A DNA stretch of 13,752 bases. Origin: Roseivirga sp. UBA7431. GTDB lineage: Bacteria; Bacteroidota; Bacteroidia; Cytophagales; Cyclobacteriaceae. The stretch is from contig DLQN01000054.1 in NCBI GenBank assembly GCA_002477595.1, forward strand, positions 1 through 13,752, read 5' to 3'. Made by a program: the position numbers and the translations under genes. A model generated the notes under the pieces. It saw only the letters and a program-made list of their open reading frames with translations. It made no database searches and had not been told where the DNA came from. Shown in pieces: positions 1 to 7,353 of this stretch (position 1 is the stretch's first letter; the number at the start of each line of letters is the position of its first letter).

Positions 1-80
1 TCATGAATGACTATTGGCGTTTATTCTATAATTTAGTCGCCAACAAAAATATCGAATTTTTAAGCCTAGACAATCACTAA
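1..80 (+). CDS. C-terminal end of an unidentified upstream gene (partial)
   Basis: An open frame runs from the left edge to a TAA at 78-80. It ends in about 25 residues rich in aromatic and hydrophobic side chains (ending SLDNH). An ATG at position 3 lies in this frame, so a very short separate gene is formally possible, but the tail of a longer gene cut by the window edge is more likely. It shares the strand of phoH and stops 15 bases before that gene's start, so the two are probably co-transcribed. I do not recognise the protein from so short a piece. Confidence 0.4.
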   Translation, partial: MNDYWRLFYNLVANKNIEFLSLDNH

Positions 81-95
81 AATCGCTTCTTACAC

Positions 96-1067
96 TTGGT
101 AGAAAAGCTCATCACACTTGAAAACATGGCTATGGTAGATTTCCTAGGTATAGGAAATCGAAATATTAAAGAGATAGCCTCAGCATTTCCTAAGAGTAAA
201 ATTGTCTCTAGGGGGAATGAGATCCTTATAAAGGGTAACGCATCGGAGATTATTCAGATCAACGATGTGATTCATGCACTTATTCAACACTACCATAAGT
301 ATGGGAAAATCACAGGCGAAAATGTAGAAGCATACATTAAGCGTGAGTCGGAGTACATGGCTTCTGATGATAAAGATGAAACGCTCGTTTACGGAACTCG
401 GGGGGCAGGTATAAAGCCGAAAACTGCCAATCAGCGCGCTTTGGTAAAAGCGGTGAAAGACAATGACCTTGTTTTTGCCATTGGACCGGCAGGCTCAGGA
501 AAAACATTTATTTCTGTGGCGCTGGCCGTCAGGGCATTGAAGAACAAAGAAGTTCAGAAAATTATTATTACCCGCCCTGCGGTTGAAGCTGGAGAGAACT
601 TGGGCTTTTTACCAGGTGATCTTCAAGAAAAGATTGATCCGTATTTAAGACCAATCTATGATGCCTTGGTTGATATGATCCCAATCGAAAAGCTGAAGCA
701 CTATCAAGAGAACAATATTATAGAAATTGCTCCCTTAGCTTATATGCGAGGAAGAACATTGAATAATGCATTCGTACTGCTTGACGAAGCACAGAACACT
801 ACTTCTATGCAGATGAAGATGTTCTTAACGCGAATGGGTCCTAACTCCAAGGTTGTTGTGACAGGTGATGGCTCACAGATTGATTTACCGCGTCATCAGA
901 AATCGGGCCTTTCAGAGGCTGTACGATTGTTGAGTAACGTAAATGGCATTGCTACCGTTGAACTAACAACCAAGGATGTGGTTCGGCATAAACTTGTAAA
1001 AGATATTATAACAGCATACGACAAAGAACAAACCAAAAGTGATACGAGTAAAAAAAATAGAGACTGA
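96..1067 (+). CDS. phoH: PhoH family ATPase
   Basis: Cytoplasmic P-loop ATPase of the PhoH family (PhoH1 type), a group linked to phosphate starvation and RNA metabolism, with related proteins sometimes fused to RNases; the exact role is not settled. The 323 residues match the usual length. Residues 1 to about 80 form a KH-like RNA-binding region. Walker A is GPAGSGKT at 130-137, and Walker B is VLLDEAQN at 227-234 with D230 and E231 acidic. A conserved TRPAVEAGENLGFLPGD segment lies between them, and a VVVTGD motif follows. The start used is TTG at 96, because the family in Bacteroidota normally begins MVEK-[LIV]-ITL. The first in-frame ATG (126) would remove ten conserved-looking residues. 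No clear ribosome binding site is visible. Its 3' end overlaps the next gene by 29 bases. Confidence 0.93.
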   Translation: MVEKLITLENMAMVDFLGIGNRNIKEIASAFPKSKIVSRGNEILIKGNASEIIQINDVIHALIQHYHKYGKITGENVEAYIKRESEYMASDDKDETLVYGTRGAGIKPKTANQRALVKAVKDNDLVFAIGPAGSGKTFISVALAVRALKNKEVQKIIITRPAVEAGENLGFLPGDLQEKIDPYLRPIYDALVDMIPIEKLKHYQENNIIEIAPLAYMRGRTLNNAFVLLDEAQNTTSMQMKMFLTRMGPNSKVVVTGDGSQIDLPRHQKSGLSEAVRLLSNVNGIATVELTTKDVVRHKLVKDIITAYDKEQTKSDTSKKNRD

Positions 1068-1473
1068 TCAGGAATTGCAGGAAGCTTTCAAGATTAGAGA
1101 AATAGTTTTCATCGATGAGCAAGAATGTCCCCCTGAGGAGGAATTTGATGGCCTTGATGAAGAGTCAATTCACTTCATTGCTTACATCACTGGCGAACCC
1201 GTTGGGACGAGTCGTTACCGAACTACGGATAAGGGTGTAAAGCTTGAAAGATTTGCCGTTTTGAAGGAACACAGAGGCAAAGGAGTAGGTAAGAGGCTAG
1301 TTCAAACTGCAATAGTTCAAATTGCTGCGACTTTCGAGGCAGGTACTTTGCTTTATATGCATGCTCAATTGGATGCCATGCCGCTTTATGCACGCTACGG
1401 GTTTGAAAAAGTAGGTGATAAATTCGTAGAGGCTGGTATCGAGCATTTCCTTATGAAGAAAACCTTGAGTTGA
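1039..1473 (+). CDS. GNAT family N-acetyltransferase (YjcF/ElaA-like)
   Basis: Predicted acetyl-CoA-dependent N-acetyltransferase of 144 residues with a single GNAT fold. The pyrophosphate-binding motif A is HRGKGVGKRL at 78-87, matching the (Q/R)xxGxG pattern. The N-terminal stretch VFIDEQECPPEEEFDGLDE (about 24-42) is typical of the small YjcF/ElaA-like branch. The C-terminal LYARYGFEKVGDKFVEAGIEHFLM element (motif B region) is complete. The natural acceptor substrate cannot be read from the sequence. The only sensible start is a GTG at 1039, inside phoH in another frame, because the next methionine comes after motif A. The 29-base overlap suggests translational coupling to phoH. A long inverted repeat follows the stop by 13 bases. 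Confidence 0.88.
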   Translation: MIRVKKIETDQELQEAFKIREIVFIDEQECPPEEEFDGLDEESIHFIAYITGEPVGTSRYRTTDKGVKLERFAVLKEHRGKGVGKRLVQTAIVQIAATFEAGTLLYMHAQLDAMPLYARYGFEKVGDKFVEAGIEHFLMKKTLS

Positions 1474-1486
1474 TTCTAATCTATTA

Positions 1487-1527
1487 ATTAGTTTAATTTA
1501 TCTAATACTTAGATAAATTAAACTAAT
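1487..1527. repeat. Perfect 19-bp inverted repeat with 3-nt loop at the comEC start
   Basis: The arms 1487-1505 and 1509-1527 are exact reverse complements separated by the loop TAC. The stem is almost entirely A/T, with two G/C pairs. The right arm includes the A and T of the ATG that starts comEC. No run of T follows, so it does not look like a standard Rho-independent terminator for the GNAT gene. As RNA it would place the whole ribosome landing region of comEC in a hairpin. It could be an attenuator, a translation-control hairpin, a protein-binding palindrome or a remnant of a small repeat element. The palindrome itself is certain; its role is not known. Confidence 0.85.
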
Positions 1528-3622
1528 GTATTTTTCAGCTTTCCCATTATTAAGACTTACCATCTGCTTTGCACTAGGAATAGTGGGTTTTCATTATCTG
1601 GGGACTTTCGTACTGATTCCTTGGGAGTTTCTATTTGCTGGTATCATATTATATTTCTTTCTCAGTTCAAAAAGCTCTTTCAGATACCAAGTTGTATTAG
1701 CCTTCCTTGCCTTTTTTCTCCTTTTTGGACTTGGGACTCAGCGGTTGGAGGGCTATAAAGATGAGGCCCGACTCGACCATTTGTTGAATCAATCGGGTGT
1801 CATTGAGGCATACAAGGCACTCGTTGTTGAGAGCCCTGAAGCCAAAGAGAAGAGTATTGGTTGTCGGTTAGAGGTATATGAAGTACTGATTGATGGCAAC
1901 TGGGAGCTTTCGGATGGGGTGATCAGTGCTTACCTTGATTTAGAGAATGGCAAAAGTGTAAAATACGGTGACTTGCTTTATGTGACCGGAAAGCCTGAAA
2001 CGACTTCCCCTCCAGCCAATCCTGGCGAATTTGACTATCGCAGGTATCTGACCTATAACCGCATTTATCATCAACAATTTATTGGCGATCAGTTTACAGT
2101 AATTGGCCATGAGCCTATGAATTGGTTTGTGAAGAAAGCCAATTACTTGAGATCTGAGAGTATAGAAATCATTAGTGCTCTTATCACAGATGACCGGGCT
2201 AGAGGTATTACACTCGCATTGGTGCTTGGTGTAAAAGACGATCTTCAAGATGATGTCATTCAGGCTTTTTCAGCTACAGGGGCAATGCACGTTTTAGCCG
2301 TTTCGGGCCTGCATGTCGGAATTATTTACGCTCTAGTCTTCTTAGTCCTTAAAAGAATCGGTCTATCCAAAAGGAAGTATCGGTGGTGGCTCGCCATTTT
2401 GAGTATGCTCATGTTATGGTCTTACGCACTATTAACAGGTCTTTCACCATCTGTTTTGAGGGCAGTCACCATGTTTAGTTTCATTGCTATCGGGCGGGCA
2501 TTGTCACGCAATACTAATATCTATAACACCCTAGCGGCCTCAGCTTTGGCTTTATTGCTCTACAACCCTTACCTCATTATGAGTGTTGGTTTTCAGCTGA
2601 GTTATCTGGCTGTCTTTGGCATCGTTTATATTCAACCAAAGCTGTATGCTTTGTTTCAATTTGACCATTGGCTTATAGATAAAATTTGGGCGATTACATG
2701 TGTTTCAATTGCCGCGCAATTGGCCACTGCACCTTTGAGTGTACTGTACTTTCACCAATTCCCAACCTACTTCTTGCTGTCCAACCTCTTTATCATTCCA
2801 GCGGCATTTGTGATTTTAGCATCAGGTTTACTTTTGCTATCGACTTCAGCGGTTTCGGTAGTTGCTGGAACATTAGGTTGGTTAGTAACCAAATTTATCG
2901 TTGCTGTAAATGGACTTGTCTTCTGGATTAGTGAATTGCCCGGAAGCACTTTGGATGGTATTTACTTATCTATTCTTGATACCTGGATCATTTACGGACT
3001 AATGTGTTGTGCGATCGTTTTTTTGGTCAAAAGGAGATTCGTTTTCATTAAGTATGCATTAGTCTTCAGTGTAGTATTAGCTGTTTCTCAAGTATGGCAC
3101 TTTTCTCAATTCGCTCAGACAAATGAATTTAGTGTGATGGATGTTTCCGGAAGTAATGTGCTTGACTTTAGGAGTGGATTTGAGTCTTACTTGTTGGCAG
3201 ACTCCTCATATAGAGCAGATGGTAAGGGCCAAAGGTTTCATCTATACCCGAAGAGATTGCGCTCAGGAAGTAAACAGCAACCGATATATGATAAACTTAA
3301 GGTAGTGGAGGCTTTCACTCCTCTGGGCACGTTAATTACTTTTAAAGGAGCTAAGATTCTTTATTTAGATCAAAAGGTGCTCAGTAGACTGAAGTCTTCA
3401 GCTTCCATTGATGTGGATTGGTTAATTTTGGGTAAGAATGCATTAAATGATTTGAGTCAACTGGAAGGGAAGATAAGTTTCAACCAGCTAATCATCGATC
3501 CCACTAACAGTTGGTATATTGATCGATCATTGGTAAGTCAGTCAGATTCTTTAAATATTAACTACCATTCCATTCGACAGGATGGGTATTTTAGCAAGCG
3601 ATGGAAGAGAAGCAATTTGTAA
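1526..3622 (+). CDS. comEC: ComEC/Rec2 family DNA-uptake channel protein
   Basis: Polytopic inner-membrane protein expected to pass single-stranded DNA into the cytoplasm during natural transformation. Residues 1 to about 60 hold two to three membrane segments. About 60-200 is the soluble DUF4131/OB-like region. About 215-520 is the Competence domain, with the hallmark AMHVLAVSGLHVG at 253-265 followed by many hydrophobic helices. The last 160 residues sit where other ComEC proteins carry a metallo-beta-lactamase domain. Here only echoes remain (MDVSG at 538-542, VDWLILGKN at 630-638) and no HxHxDH metal motif is present. The ATG at 1526 is chosen because the family's short N-terminus before the first helix begins here. 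Length (698 aa) fits Bacteroidota members. The gene starts inside the inverted repeat and its end overlaps the hydratase gene by 22 bases. Confidence 0.9.
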   Translation: MYFSAFPLLRLTICFALGIVGFHYLGTFVLIPWEFLFAGIILYFFLSSKSSFRYQVVLAFLAFFLLFGLGTQRLEGYKDEARLDHLLNQSGVIEAYKALVVESPEAKEKSIGCRLEVYEVLIDGNWELSDGVISAYLDLENGKSVKYGDLLYVTGKPETTSPPANPGEFDYRRYLTYNRIYHQQFIGDQFTVIGHEPMNWFVKKANYLRSESIEIISALITDDRARGITLALVLGVKDDLQDDVIQAFSATGAMHVLAVSGLHVGIIYALVFLVLKRIGLSKRKYRWWLAILSMLMLWSYALLTGLSPSVLRAVTMFSFIAIGRALSRNTNIYNTLAASALALLLYNPYLIMSVGFQLSYLAVFGIVYIQPKLYALFQFDHWLIDKIWAITCVSIAAQLATAPLSVLYFHQFPTYFLLSNLFIIPAAFVILASGLLLLSTSAVSVVAGTLGWLVTKFIVAVNGLVFWISELPGSTLDGIYLSILDTWIIYGLMCCAIVFLVKRRFVFIKYALVFSVVLAVSQVWHFSQFAQTNEFSVMDVSGSNVLDFRSGFESYLLADSSYRADGKGQRFHLYPKRLRSGSKQQPIYDKLKVVEAFTPLGTLITFKGAKILYLDQKVLSRLKSSASIDVDWLILGKNALNDLSQLEGKISFNQLIIDPTNSWYIDRSLVSQSDSLNINYHSIRQDGYFSKRWKRSNL

Positions 3623-4374
3623 CCTATAAAATCACCGATCGAATCGCAACGATCACCCTTAACAGACCTGAGAAGCGGAACGCTTTAAATGCCTTAGTGG
3701 TGACTGAATTAAAAGAAGCCTTTGCTTCCGCTGCGGCTGATGATGAAGCAAAAGTGATTGTGCTAGCTGCGGCTGGTGACGCCTTTTGCGCGGGAGCAGA
3801 CTTAGGCTATTTGCAAGAGCTTCAGAAAAATACGTATGAGGAAAACTTAGCGGATTCAAATCATTTAAAAGAGCTTTTCTATCAAATTTATACCCACCCG
3901 AAAGTTGTAATCGCTAAAATTCAAGGGCATGCCATTGCTGGAGGCAGTGGCTTAGCTGCACTTTGTGATTTTTCCTATGCTGCTTCTCATGCAAAATTTG
4001 GTTACACGGAAGTCAGAATTGGGTTTATTCCTGCGATTGTGATGGTGTTTTTACTTAGAAAAATCGGGGAAGGAAAATCGAAGGAGCTTTTACTATCAGG
4101 TGATCTGATTGATGCTGCTAAAGCCAAGCGTCTTGGGATGATCAATGATGTAGTGTCAGTTGAGGACCTTGATGAGAAGGTGTATGAATTTGCAAAAAAT
4201 CTTGTTAAGAATAATTCGAGTCAGTCGATGGCAGCGACTAAGCAGATGATCGCCCAGGTACAAGAAATGAGTTTAGAGGACGGGCTTAATCATGCCGCAG
4301 TACAAAATGCCAAGGCAAGGGCTTCGGAAGATTGTCAAAAAGGAATTGCCGCATTTCTGAACAAACAAAAGTAG
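3601..4374 (+). CDS. Enoyl-CoA hydratase/isomerase family protein (methylglutaconyl-CoA hydratase-like)
   Basis: Crotonase-fold enzyme of 257 residues, expected to hydrate or isomerise an acyl-CoA in the cytoplasm. The oxyanion-hole segments are FCAGADL (62-68) and HAIAGGSGL (110-118). The second catalytic glutamate is present in TEVRIGFIPA as E137. The first glutamate of classical enoyl-CoA hydratase, expected in GGxxEL, is Gly117. From memory, this arrangement and the SEVR/TEVR-IG-IPA wording resemble 3-methylglutaconyl-CoA hydratases (LiuC) of leucine breakdown, but no other leucine-pathway gene is nearby, so the substrate is left open. The ATG at 3601 overlaps the end of comEC by 22 bases, suggesting coupled translation. 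The last residues (about 230-257) form the C-terminal helices usual for the trimer. Confidence 0.88.
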   Translation: MEEKQFVTYKITDRIATITLNRPEKRNALNALVVTELKEAFASAAADDEAKVIVLAAAGDAFCAGADLGYLQELQKNTYEENLADSNHLKELFYQIYTHPKVVIAKIQGHAIAGGSGLAALCDFSYAASHAKFGYTEVRIGFIPAIVMVFLLRKIGEGKSKELLLSGDLIDAAKAKRLGMINDVVSVEDLDEKVYEFAKNLVKNNSSQSMAATKQMIAQVQEMSLEDGLNHAAVQNAKARASEDCQKGIAAFLNKQK

Positions 4375-4427
4375 ATCGATCACTTCGATTGACTAACTAA
4401 GAGACAAAATATTTTATAGTTTCAATT

Positions 4428-6362
4428 ATGGACCAACCGATTGATATTCTAAAGCAATACTGGGGCTTTGATGCCTTCAGAACTTTGCAGGAAGATATCA
4501 TTCAATCTGTACTTGATGGGCATGATACATTGGCACTACTTCCAACAGGTGGAGGAAAGTCCATTTGTTTTCAAGTTCCAGCGATGGCACAGCCTGGCTT
4601 ATGCTTAGTGGTGTCTCCGCTTATCGCATTAATGAAAGACCAAGTCTATCAGTTGAAACAGCGAGGAATCTCGGCCATTGCGCTGCACGCAGGTCAATCA
4701 AAGCGAGAAATTGATCATGCACTGGATAATGCTGTGAACTCTGACCTCAAATTCCTCTACTGCTCTCCAGAGCGGCTAAAAACTGAGATTTTTCAAGCAA
4801 GAATTAAAAGGGTAAATGAAACACGTGGCGTTTCATTAATAGCTGTGGATGAAGCCCACTGTATTTCGCAATGGGGCTATGACTTTCGGCCTGCCTATCT
4901 AGAAATTGAAAAACTGAGAGCGCTCTTGCCTGAGACGCCAGTTATTGCCCTTACCGCAACGGCTACTCCAAAGGTGAGAAAGGATATTCAGGAAAAGTTG
5001 GCTTTTAAAAAGCCCAAAGTCTTTACAAAGAGTTTTGCTAGAGCTAACCTTTCCTATTCCGTTCGTTTTGAAGAACACAAAGAAAGGAAGCTTTTGGAGG
5101 CGTTAAATAGGGTTGGAGGGTCTTCCGTAGTTTATGTATCTACTAGGCGGCATGCTAAGGAAATAGCTTTAATGCTCCGAAGTAATGGCATATCTGCAGA
5201 TTTCTATCATGCTGGACTTACACATGAAGAGCGAAGCCAAAGGCAAGAAGATTGGATTCATAACAGAACAAGAGTAGTGGTATCAACCAATGCTTTTGGA
5301 ATGGGTATTGATAAGGCCAATGTGCGTTTGGTAGCGCACATGGATTTGCCCGATAACCTAGAGTCTTATTATCAAGAAGCAGGTCGTGCGGGAAGAGATG
5401 AGCGCAAGGCCTTCGCTTTGATTATTAGTAATCAAAAAGACATTGATGACTTAAGGAAGAAGACAGAGCAGTCATTACCAGCTATGCCGCTGATTAAAGA
5501 CGTCTATCAAATGCTAGGCAATTATTTTCAGCTTGCCAACGGAAGCCACCCCGAGACGAGCTTTGATTTCGATTTTCAAGAATTTTCGAAACGCTTTGAT
5601 AGGCATCCATTAGAGGTTTTTAATGCTGTAAAGGCACTGCAAGAGTATGGGTTGATTCACCTGACTGAAGCATTCTTCAGTCCGTCAAGGTTGATTTTTC
5701 TTCTAGATCAGCGAAAGATGTATGAGTTTCAAGTATCCAACTCCGGATTCGATCCCATTATCAAAGGGCTCTTGCGCCTATATGGCGGAGAATTGTATCA
5801 TCAAAGCATCCAAATTCAAGAAACGAACCTTGCAGCATTACTAGGTGCATCAACAGATCAAGTTCGGAACTCGTTGAATTCTTTAGCCGAGCGTGACATC
5901 ATTGATTACCAAAAACAAAAAGATCAGCCACAACTGACTTTTCTCCTTCCAAAACTGCCAATTAATCAATTGCCAATTGATCAGAAGGCGCTAGAGGCCA
6001 AACGAAAGTTGAAGCTGGCTAAAATGGAGGCAGTCGTTGCCTATGTGCATCAACGAGATAATTGCAGAACACAAATTTTGCTATCCTATTTCGGTGAGGA
6101 GGACTACGATAGTTGTGGTGTTTGTGATAACTGTGTAGAAAAAGCAAAGCATGGCGATGATGAAAAGGAACGTTTACGCTACAAGGATCAGATCCTTGAA
6201 ACATTGACTCAATCACACGAGTTAACTGAGGACAAGCTGGTTGAAAACTTAGTTCCGAGAGATAAGTCAATCTTCTTAGATTTATTGGCTGAATTGATCG
6301 ATCATGGTGAGATTCATTACAACGATTTTGGCCATTTAAATATCTCAAGAACCCATAAATAG
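4428..6362 (+). CDS. recQ: RecQ family ATP-dependent DNA helicase
   Basis: 3'-5' superfamily 2 DNA helicase for recombination and repair of replication forks. Motif 0 lies near the start (YWGFDAFRTLQEDII). Walker A is PTGGGKS (39-45). DEAH is 141-144, followed by the RecQ aromatic-rich loop CISQWGYDFRPAY. Motif VI is QEAGRAGRD (316-324). The zinc site is C546, C563, C566, C569, with spacing 17-3-3 as I recall for E. coli RecQ. The protein differs from E. coli RecQ in having about 200 residues between the helicase core and the zinc site, with a winged-helix-like look, then a short helix-rich tail (about 580-640) and no HRDC domain. I know this layout from shorter Bacteroidota RecQs. It begins 53 bases after the hydratase gene. 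The ATG at 4428 directly precedes the conserved N-terminus. Confidence 0.95.
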   Translation: MDQPIDILKQYWGFDAFRTLQEDIIQSVLDGHDTLALLPTGGGKSICFQVPAMAQPGLCLVVSPLIALMKDQVYQLKQRGISAIALHAGQSKREIDHALDNAVNSDLKFLYCSPERLKTEIFQARIKRVNETRGVSLIAVDEAHCISQWGYDFRPAYLEIEKLRALLPETPVIALTATATPKVRKDIQEKLAFKKPKVFTKSFARANLSYSVRFEEHKERKLLEALNRVGGSSVVYVSTRRHAKEIALMLRSNGISADFYHAGLTHEERSQRQEDWIHNRTRVVVSTNAFGMGIDKANVRLVAHMDLPDNLESYYQEAGRAGRDERKAFALIISNQKDIDDLRKKTEQSLPAMPLIKDVYQMLGNYFQLANGSHPETSFDFDFQEFSKRFDRHPLEVFNAVKALQEYGLIHLTEAFFSPSRLIFLLDQRKMYEFQVSNSGFDPIIKGLLRLYGGELYHQSIQIQETNLAALLGASTDQVRNSLNSLAERDIIDYQKQKDQPQLTFLLPKLPINQLPIDQKALEAKRKLKLAKMEAVVAYVHQRDNCRTQILLSYFGEEDYDSCGVCDNCVEKAKHGDDEKERLRYKDQILETLTQSHELTEDKLVENLVPRDKSIFLDLLAELIDHGEIHYNDFGHLNISRTHK

Positions 6363-6397
6363 GTTTAACAGCTACATTTAATTCATACATTTATAAC

Positions 6398-6988
6398 ATG
6401 AGTTTCTTTGATGATGTGGTGGGTAAATTATTTGGTAGGCAAAGCCCTAAAGCCGCTTTTGTCCATGAAGTGCTCAAGCGGTCTGATCAGGAAATCCAGC
6501 AGTACGAAGCATGGAAAGTGACAGAAAATGCCAATAGTTTAATAGCAGATGTAGAGCGAGGCTATTTCATGAAGAAACAAGGCATAGTTTCTGCTGTAGA
6601 CGTTCATCTATTGGACTCGCAATATTCAAATGGATTTGCTGTCAGCTTTAATGACCAGTTTAGTCCGGATAGCTTCACTTTTGTGTTTGATTTTCTGAAA
6701 GAAAGAGGGCTCGAGCAAGGGTATAAGTTATCTCAAGGGGATAGGAGGATTTTAGACAAAGAGACTTATGAAGAGACTATTGAAAAATGGTATTTGAAAC
6801 CAATAGCTGAGGACCTGAATGGCGTGGCCAATCAGAAATTCGGAAATATTTTAATTGAGAAAACAGAAATTGATAGGAAGCCGAGCTATTTAAAGCTTAT
6901 GGCAAACGTATATCAGGATAGACTCTATTCTGAAGCAAAACCATTTTCAGAATTAATAGAACAATTGTTCAAACCTATACAGACATGA
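6398..6988 (+). CDS. Uncharacterised cytoplasmic protein, 196 aa
   Basis: I do not recognise this family. The protein has no signal peptide, no membrane segment, no cysteine and no obvious nucleotide-binding or metal motif. It is mixed in charge, with many aromatic residues. A helical-looking start (1 to about 60) is followed by a middle with alternating hydrophobic residues (about 65-110, VDVHLLDSQYSNGFAVSFND) that could be beta strands, then helices to the end. The coding frame is well supported: it is open over its whole length, and its stop overlaps the next start as ATGA (6985-6988), typical of translational coupling. It lies 35 bases after recQ. Its position before a small exported protein and a Nudix hydrolase suggests one operon, but no function can be inferred from that. 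Confidence 0.8.
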   Translation: MSFFDDVVGKLFGRQSPKAAFVHEVLKRSDQEIQQYEAWKVTENANSLIADVERGYFMKKQGIVSAVDVHLLDSQYSNGFAVSFNDQFSPDSFTFVFDFLKERGLEQGYKLSQGDRRILDKETYEETIEKWYLKPIAEDLNGVANQKFGNILIEKTEIDRKPSYLKLMANVYQDRLYSEAKPFSELIEQLFKPIQT

Positions 6989-7353
6989 AAAGACTAATCT
7001 TAATCTCACTTGTTTCATTCCTAGCATTTGCGCAAACGCAAGAAGCTTCGGCACAGATTTTTTCTACTAAACTGAAAATCACAGTACTAAATGATTTGGG
7101 AAATGTAGTCGAAGACGCTAGGGTAACGATTTATCGAAATGAGGCTGATTATATAAAAGAGACGAACGCTGTGCAGCGATATCAGCTTACAGACAGAAAG
7201 GGTAGAGTGACGTTTAAAAACCTAGAGACGAGATCCTATTATGTGATTGTTCGAAAGGGCGATATGGATAATTCAGATGGTGGTGAAATTATCAGTGAAT
7301 TATCCAAAGGCAAGGTGAATAAGGCCAATGTTGTCATATCAGATGGGGTCTAA
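6985..7353 (+). CDS. Small exported protein with transthyretin-like (carboxypeptidase regulatory-type) fold
   Basis: A 122-residue protein with a clear signal peptide: KR at 2-3, a hydrophobic core at 4-16 and an A-S-A site at 21-23 giving predicted cleavage before Q24. There is no lipobox cysteine, so it is expected free in the periplasm or outside the cell. The mature part (about 28-118) has the pattern of a small beta sandwich: KITVLNDLGNVVEDARVTIY, then a turn TDRKGRVTFKNL (about 69-80) and YYVIVRKG. This is typical of carboxypeptidase regulatory-like or transthyretin-like domains, which serve as binding or stalk modules rather than enzymes. It overlaps the upstream gene by 4 bases and the Nudix gene by 11 or 26. 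The partner or ligand is unknown. Confidence 0.75.
   Translation: MKRLILISLVSFLAFAQTQEASAQIFSTKLKITVLNDLGNVVEDARVTIYRNEADYIKETNAVQRYQLTDRKGRVTFKNLETRSYYVIVRKGDMDNSDGGEIISELSKGKVNKANVVISDGV

Noticed and set aside
1940..2248. 102-codon antisense open frame inside comEC
   Set aside because: It lies wholly opposite a well-supported membrane-protein gene, has no recognisable domain or start context, and is best read as a shadow of the coding strand.
4389..4427. Possible Bacteroidota-type promoter (TTG near 4389, TATAGTTT near 4415) before recQ
   Set aside because: The -7 element misses the TAnnTTTG consensus at two positions and the spacing is longer than usual, so it is too weak to annotate.
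6183..6197. Short palindrome AAGGATC-A-GATCCTT inside recQ
   Set aside because: A 7-bp stem with a 1-base loop inside conserved coding sequence, easily produced by codon choice.
3520..6304. Three GATCGATC octamers (3521-3528, 4374-4381, 6296-6303) near the ends of comEC, the hydratase gene and recQ
   Set aside because: More than expected by chance in this length, but two lie within codons, flanks differ and spacing is irregular. Without a genome-wide count this is not evidence of a motif.
6019..6390. 123-codon antisense open frame over the end of recQ
   Set aside because: It covers the conserved zinc-site coding region in the other strand, and its low-complexity His/Arg/Pro-rich translation looks like a shadow.
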